Of a DNA stretch of 64,000 nucleotides, positions 60,106-64,000 are shown piece after piece; positions within the stretch are counted from its first letter, which is position 1; each line of letters begins with the position of its first letter. Origin of the DNA: Clostridia bacterium. Its GTDB lineage: Bacteria > Bacillota > Clostridia > Oscillospirales > Acutalibacteraceae. The DNA lies in the NCBI GenBank assembly GCA_017379935.1, contig JAFNVC010000028.1, positions 1 through 64,000 of the forward strand. The letters run 5' to 3'. The translations under genes were made by a program, and so were the position numbers. A model generated the notes under the pieces. It worked only from the letters and a program-made list of their open reading frames with translations, was not told the origin of the DNA and did no database searches.

Positions 60106-60828
60106 ATGATACTTCGGAAATGGGAGGATCTGCCGACACGGATGCAAACTCCTGAAGTAGAGCGGTATTACAACATATTAAAGAGAAAAAAAGCACAGCT
60201 TTTGATAAAGCGTATTTCGGATGTTCTGATATCAGGTGTTTTGCTTGTGCTGCTATCACCGGTTTTTGCGGTGACGGCGCTCGCAATCAAGCTTGATTCA
60301 AGAGGTCCCGTCTTTTACCGTCAGGTAAGGGTGACACAATATGCGGAGCGCTTCAGCATCTTTAAGTTTCGTTCAATGGTGACGGATGCCGATAAGGGCA
60401 TACAGCTTACCGTGAATAACGATTCGAGAATCACGCGCACGGGCAGGTTCATAAGAAGACTGAAAATTGACGAGTTAAGTCAGCTTATCGACGTTTTCAG
60501 AGGAACGATGACCTTCGTCGGAACGCGACCTGAGGTTCCGAAATACGTTGAAAAATATACTGACGAAATGATGGCGACGCTTCTCCTGCCTGCAGGCATT
60601 ACATCTCTTGCCAGCGTATATTACAAGGATGAAAATCAGCTTCTGGATGCAGCCGATGATCCCGAAGGAATGTATCTGGAAACGGTTCTTCCCGATAAAA
60701 TGTATTACAACCTCAAGGCGATTGAGGAATTCGGTCTTGTTGAGGAGCTTAAAATCCTTATTATGACAGTGCTTGCTGTTATCGGTATGGATTTTGCCAA
60801 GAAAGAATCGCAGACAATAAAGAAATAA
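60106..60828 (+). CDS. Initiating sugar-phosphate transferase
   Basis: The 240-residue protein should move a sugar 1-phosphate from its UDP form to undecaprenyl phosphate, the first step of exopolysaccharide repeat assembly. A membrane segment (about 38-62) is followed by the bacterial sugar-transferase core with RGPVFYRQVRVT, FKFRSMVTDAD, LDELSQL-like KIDELSQLIDVFRGTM and VGTRPEVP. It lacks the large N-terminal domain of WbaP and so is of the short type. GAGGG precedes the ATG. The sugar is unknown; UDP-FucNAc or UDP-GalNAc made nearby are options. Confidence 0.9.
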   Translation: MILRKWEDLPTRMQTPEVERYYNILKRKKAQLLIKRISDVLISGVLLVLLSPVFAVTALAIKLDSRGPVFYRQVRVTQYAERFSIFKFRSMVTDADKGIQLTVNNDSRITRTGRFIRRLKIDELSQLIDVFRGTMTFVGTRPEVPKYVEKYTDEMMATLLLPAGITSLASVYYKDENQLLDAADDPEGMYLETVLPDKMYYNLKAIEEFGLVEELKILIMTVLAVIGMDFAKKESQTIKK

Positions 60829-60845
60829 AGCTTACGGTGATATAA

Positions 60846-61976
60846 ATGAGCAGAAACAGACTTATTGCTGTTTTGACGAACAATGATGATGATATATATT
60901 GCTTCAGAAAAGAGCTGATAGAGGGCTTGATTCAGGAGGGCTTCAATGTGCTTATCTCCTGTCCCTACGGTGAAAAGTTCGAGCTGATGAAGGATATTGA
61001 TTACATATACGATGATCCTGAGATTGACCGCAGAGGAACAAATATCGTAAAGGATATAAAGCTTCTTCTTCACTATTTCAGCCTGTTCCGAAGGCACCGC
61101 CCGTCAGTGGTTCTGACCTATACGGCAAAGCCGAATATCTACGGCAGCTTTGCAGCAAGGGCGCTCGGCATTCCAGTTATAAACAATGTTACGGGCTTCG
61201 GAAGCGTTATCAATCATTCGGGTCTTACGCAGAAGCTCGTTATGACTCTTTTTAAAATCGCGTACAGCTTTTCCTCGTGCGTGATGTTCCAGAATTCAAC
61301 AAATATGAAATATGCCGAAGAGACGGGTCTTGTAAAGGGCGAGCATAAGCTCATTCCCGGCTCGGGCGTCAATACAGAGAGATATCCCGCCGCAGCCTAT
61401 CCCGACGGAGGAAACGGCATTGAGGGCGAAAAGGTAGTTTTTAATTACATCGGCAGAATTCTTCATGATAAGGGCGTTGATGATTATATCAGCGCGGCGG
61501 AGATTATTAAAAAGAAATATCCCGCGACTGAATTCAATCTTCTCGGCTTTATCGAGCCGACAGAAAGTCATTATGAGAATGATCTCAAGCAGCTCGAGAG
61601 CCGCGGGATTGTTAAATATCATGGCAGTCAGAAGGATATAAAGCCATTTGTAGCGGCATCGCACGCGACGATTCATCCTTCGACCTACGGTGAGGGAATG
61701 AGCAATGTTCTGCTTGAAAGCGCATCATCGGCACGACCTCTTATTACAACGGACAACCCCGGCTGTATGGAAACGCTGATTGATAACGAGACAGGTTTTA
61801 TGTATCACGGCGGTAATGTCAGTGAGCTTTGCGAAAAAATTGAAAAATTCCTTGCACTTTCCAACGAACAGCGTAAAGAGATGGGTCTTAAGGGCAGGGA
61901 ATATATAGAGGAAAATTTCTCAAGAAATATAGTTATCAAGGCTTATCTTGATAAAATTAACGAAATATTAAACTGA
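60846..61976 (+). CDS. Glycosyltransferase family 4
   Basis: The 376-residue cytoplasmic GT-B enzyme should add a sugar to the lipid-linked repeat unit. The N-terminal half has LTYTAKPNIYGSFAAR and NNVTGFGSV. The C-terminal donor domain has FNYIGRILHDKGVDDYI and the conserved E-x7-E element in STYGEGMSNVLLESAS. It resembles N,N'-diacetylbacillosaminyl or FucNAc-type alpha-transferases of GT4, but acceptor and donor are not fixed by sequence. GGTGAT precedes the ATG, 17 bp after the sugar transferase gene. Confidence 0.9.
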   Translation: MSRNRLIAVLTNNDDDIYCFRKELIEGLIQEGFNVLISCPYGEKFELMKDIDYIYDDPEIDRRGTNIVKDIKLLLHYFSLFRRHRPSVVLTYTAKPNIYGSFAARALGIPVINNVTGFGSVINHSGLTQKLVMTLFKIAYSFSSCVMFQNSTNMKYAEETGLVKGEHKLIPGSGVNTERYPAAAYPDGGNGIEGEKVVFNYIGRILHDKGVDDYISAAEIIKKKYPATEFNLLGFIEPTESHYENDLKQLESRGIVKYHGSQKDIKPFVAASHATIHPSTYGEGMSNVLLESASSARPLITTDNPGCMETLIDNETGFMYHGGNVSELCEKIEKFLALSNEQRKEMGLKGREYIEENFSRNIVIKAYLDKINEILN

Positions 61977-61993
61977 ATTGAGGAGTAATTGTT

Positions 61994-63313
61994 ATGTCAG
62001 AATTTACAGGCTTGTATGAAAAAATAGTCAACAGAGAAGAGAAGATTTCTCTTGTCGGTCTTGGCTATGTAGGTATGCCGATTGCTGTTGCTTTTGCAAA
62101 AAAGGTTGATGTTATCGGTTACGATCTCAATGCGAAGAAAATAGAATTGTATAAAAACGGAATCGACCCCACTCGCGAGGTCGGTGACGAGGCAATCAAA
62201 AATACGACGGTTGAGTTTACTGCTGATGAAACACAGCTCAAAAACGCAAAATTCCATATCGTTGCAGTTCCGACTCCCGTAAATGATGACCACACACCTG
62301 ACCTTTCTCCCGTTGAGGGGGCAAGCCGTATTCTCGGACGAAACCTCACAAGGGGCTCAGTTGTTGTATTTGAATCAACGGTATATCCCGGTGTAACGGA
62401 GGATGTGTGCGTGCCGATTCTCGAAAAGGAATCAGGACTTAAGTGCGGTGAGGATTTCAAAATCGGATATTCTCCCGAAAGAATCAATCCGGGTGATAAG
62501 GTTCACCGCCTTGAAACTATCAAAAAGATTGTTTCGGGTATGGATGAAGAAACCCTCGATGTTGTTGCAAAGGTTTACGAGCTTGTTGTTGATGCAGGTG
62601 TTCACCGTGCAGAGACAATCAAGGTTGCCGAGGCGGCAAAGGTTATCGAAAATAGCCAGCGTGATATCAATATCGCATTTATGAACGAGCTTTCAATCAT
62701 CTTCAATAAGATGGGTATTGATACTCAGGCGGTTCTCAGAGCTGCAGGCACAAAGTGGAATTTCCTTAAATTCTTCCCCGGTCTTGTCGGCGGTCACTGT
62801 ATCGGTGTTGACCCATATTACCTTACATATAAGGCAGAGATGCTCGGCTATCACAGCCAGGTTATCCTCGCAGGCCGCCGCATCAATGATGATATGGGCA
62901 GATATGTTGCGGAAAATGTTGTTAAGAACCTCATTGCCGCAGACAAACAGGTTAAAAACGCAAGAGTAGCGATTCTCGGCTTTACCTTCAAGGAGAATTG
63001 TCCCGACACAAGAAATACAAGAGTTATTGATATCGTCAATGAGCTTAAGGAATACGGTATTTCACCTGTTATTGCAGACCCTCAGGCTGACGCTGAGGAG
63101 GCACTCGCAATTTACGGTATCGAATTTGCAGATATGTCCGAAATCAAGGATATGGATGCTGTTATTCTTGCAGTTGCACATGATGAATTCAAAAATATCA
63201 CAATCGCTGATACAGATAAGATGATCAGCGGCAAGAAGGTTCTTCTTGATATCAAGGGTATCCTTGACCGTAAGGAATATGAGGATGCAGGCTATAATTA
63301 CTGGAGGTTATAA
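61994..63313 (+). CDS. UDP-N-acetyl-hexosamine 6-dehydrogenase, WbpO/TviB type
   Basis: The 439-residue enzyme oxidises the C6 of a UDP-HexNAc, typically UDP-GalNAc or UDP-GlcNAc, to the uronic acid using two NAD. It has the Rossmann loop VGLGYVGMPIAVAFA (about 20-34), VESTVYPG-like FESTVYPGVTE, and the catalytic cysteine in GGHCIGVDPYYL. The family sequence FTFKENCPDTRNT follows. GAGGAGT precedes the ATG. The epimerase at 63316 follows by two bases, as in tviB-tviC and wbpO-wbpP pairs that make UDP-GalNAcA. Confidence 0.92.
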   Translation: MSEFTGLYEKIVNREEKISLVGLGYVGMPIAVAFAKKVDVIGYDLNAKKIELYKNGIDPTREVGDEAIKNTTVEFTADETQLKNAKFHIVAVPTPVNDDHTPDLSPVEGASRILGRNLTRGSVVVFESTVYPGVTEDVCVPILEKESGLKCGEDFKIGYSPERINPGDKVHRLETIKKIVSGMDEETLDVVAKVYELVVDAGVHRAETIKVAEAAKVIENSQRDINIAFMNELSIIFNKMGIDTQAVLRAAGTKWNFLKFFPGLVGGHCIGVDPYYLTYKAEMLGYHSQVILAGRRINDDMGRYVAENVVKNLIAADKQVKNARVAILGFTFKENCPDTRNTRVIDIVNELKEYGISPVIADPQADAEEALAIYGIEFADMSEIKDMDAVILAVAHDEFKNITIADTDKMISGKKVLLDIKGILDRKEYEDAGYNYWRL

Positions 63314-63315
63314 GA

Positions 63316-64000
63316 ATGGGCTATAAGGATTTGAAATTTCCCGAAAACTCATTGTTTCTCGTAACGGGAGGAGCAGGCTTTATCGGAACAAATCTGTGTG
63401 AGGCTATTCTCAATCTCGGCTACAGGGTGCGTTGCCTTGATGATCTTTCAACAGGCAAGCAGGAAAATGTAGATTTGTTGATAAACCACGAAAATTACGA
63501 GTTTATCAAGGGAGACATAAAGGATTTTGATACCTGTCTCAAGGCTTGTGAGGGTGTTGATTATGTTCTCAATCAGGCGGCGTGGGGCAGTGTGCCGAGA
63601 AGCATTGAAATGCCGCTGTTTTATTGTGCCAATAATATTCAGGGCACTCTCAATATGCTTGAGGCGGCAAGACAGAACAGCGTTAAAAAGTTTGTCTATG
63701 CATCAAGCTCATCCGTTTACGGCGATGAGCCGAACCTCCCGAAGAAGGAGGGCAGGGAGGGTAACCTTCTTTCCCCCTATGCACTCACCAAGATGTGCGA
63801 TGAGGAGTGGGCAAAGCAGTATACAAGACACTACGGTCTTGATACCTACGGACTGCGCTATTTCAATGTTTTCGGCAGAAGACAGAGTCCTGACGGCGCG
63901 TATGCAGCTGTTATTCCGAAGTTTATCAAGATGCTCCTTAACGGAGAAACACCGACAATCAACGGTGACGGTATGCAGAGCCGTGACTTTACTTATATAG
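63316..64000 (+). CDS. UDP-HexNAc C4-epimerase, WbpP/TviC type (cut by window end)
   Basis: The reading frame opens at ATG 63316 and runs past the window end; 228 codons are visible. GGAGGT stands seven bases upstream. The protein is an extended SDR with VTGGAGFIGTNLCEAI (about 16-31), YASSSSVYGDEP, the catalytic YxxxK pair in SPYALTK, and RYFNVFGRRQSPDG. These are features of UDP-GlcNAc/GlcNAcA C4-epimerases. With the preceding dehydrogenase it would supply UDP-GalNAcA or a related acidic sugar. The C-terminal part, about 90-120 residues, is missing. Confidence 0.92.
   Translation, partial: MGYKDLKFPENSLFLVTGGAGFIGTNLCEAILNLGYRVRCLDDLSTGKQENVDLLINHENYEFIKGDIKDFDTCLKACEGVDYVLNQAAWGSVPRSIEMPLFYCANNIQGTLNMLEAARQNSVKKFVYASSSSVYGDEPNLPKKEGREGNLLSPYALTKMCDEEWAKQYTRHYGLDTYGLRYFNVFGRRQSPDGAYAAVIPKFIKMLLNGETPTINGDGMQSRDFTYI

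Noticed and set aside
1-64000. tRNA, rRNA, insertion sequence or prophage genes
   Set aside because: No CCA-ended cloverleaf, rRNA stretch, transposase, integrase or phage structural gene was recognised.

Overview
The window reads as chromosomal DNA of a low-to-mid GC, spore-lineage Clostridia bacterium of the Ruminococcaceae/Oscillospiraceae type, probably from a gut or another plant-fibre habitat. The reasons are strong purine-rich Shine-Dalgarno sites before nearly every gene, sigma-A type promoters, a spoVT gene, a YtvI-like permease, a dockerin protein, several glycoside hydrolases, and palindromic intergenic repeats of a kind common in gut Clostridia. No rRNA, tRNA, CRISPR array, insertion sequence or prophage was seen.

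0-6.4 kb: a GH36 alpha-galactosidase, a DUF554 membrane protein, a membrane-anchored dockerin protein, spoVT, a ROK sugar kinase, a short QueG-like iron-sulfur protein and a DUF896 protein. The gaps between them hold four unlike palindromic elements, one of them a tandem array of hairpins with a constant TGAAAT spacer. 6.6-11 kb: a division locus in which a PucR/CdaR-type regulator precedes ftsE, ftsX and a secreted coiled-coil M23 peptidase. 11-16 kb: three single-gene units for exported proteins (GH16 enzyme, propeller-like lipoprotein, lipase-like hydrolase). 16-22.4 kb, minus strand: phoH-ybeY-era-yqzL-recO-mutS2-acyltransferase, including a 52-codon yqzL that overlaps recO.

22.5-30.8 kb: small membrane proteins, two paralogous secreted proteins, a histidine phosphatase, an isolated 39-residue peptide gene, a radical SAM enzyme, a secreted phosphoesterase, a cytidylate-kinase-like protein and a YtvI-like permease. 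30.9-33.4 kb: hom-lysC of the aspartate pathway. 33.5-43.4 kb: carbohydrate use, with a GH2 enzyme, an acyltransferase, a xylose operon (GH3-xylA-xylB) and a GH130 phosphorylase.

43.4-64 kb: envelope polysaccharide and surface region. capE-capF-capG give a complete route to UDP-N-acetyl-L-fucosamine and are followed by a PqqD-like gene. A separate transcription unit at 47.3-55.3 kb carries an HPr-kinase-like ATPase, a radical SAM/SPASM enzyme, a 1873-residue secreted von Willebrand A protein and an 85-residue three-cysteine peptide. Together with the PqqD-like protein this looks like a peptide or surface-protein modification system and is the strongest candidate here for something undescribed. 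It is followed by exopolysaccharide assembly genes: a CpsB-type phosphatase, an Ig-like membrane protein, two fused Wzz/BY-kinases, an initiating sugar transferase, a GT4 glycosyltransferase, a UDP-HexNAc dehydrogenase and a C4-epimerase cut by the window end.

Functional names rest on motif and family recognition by eye; no database search was run.
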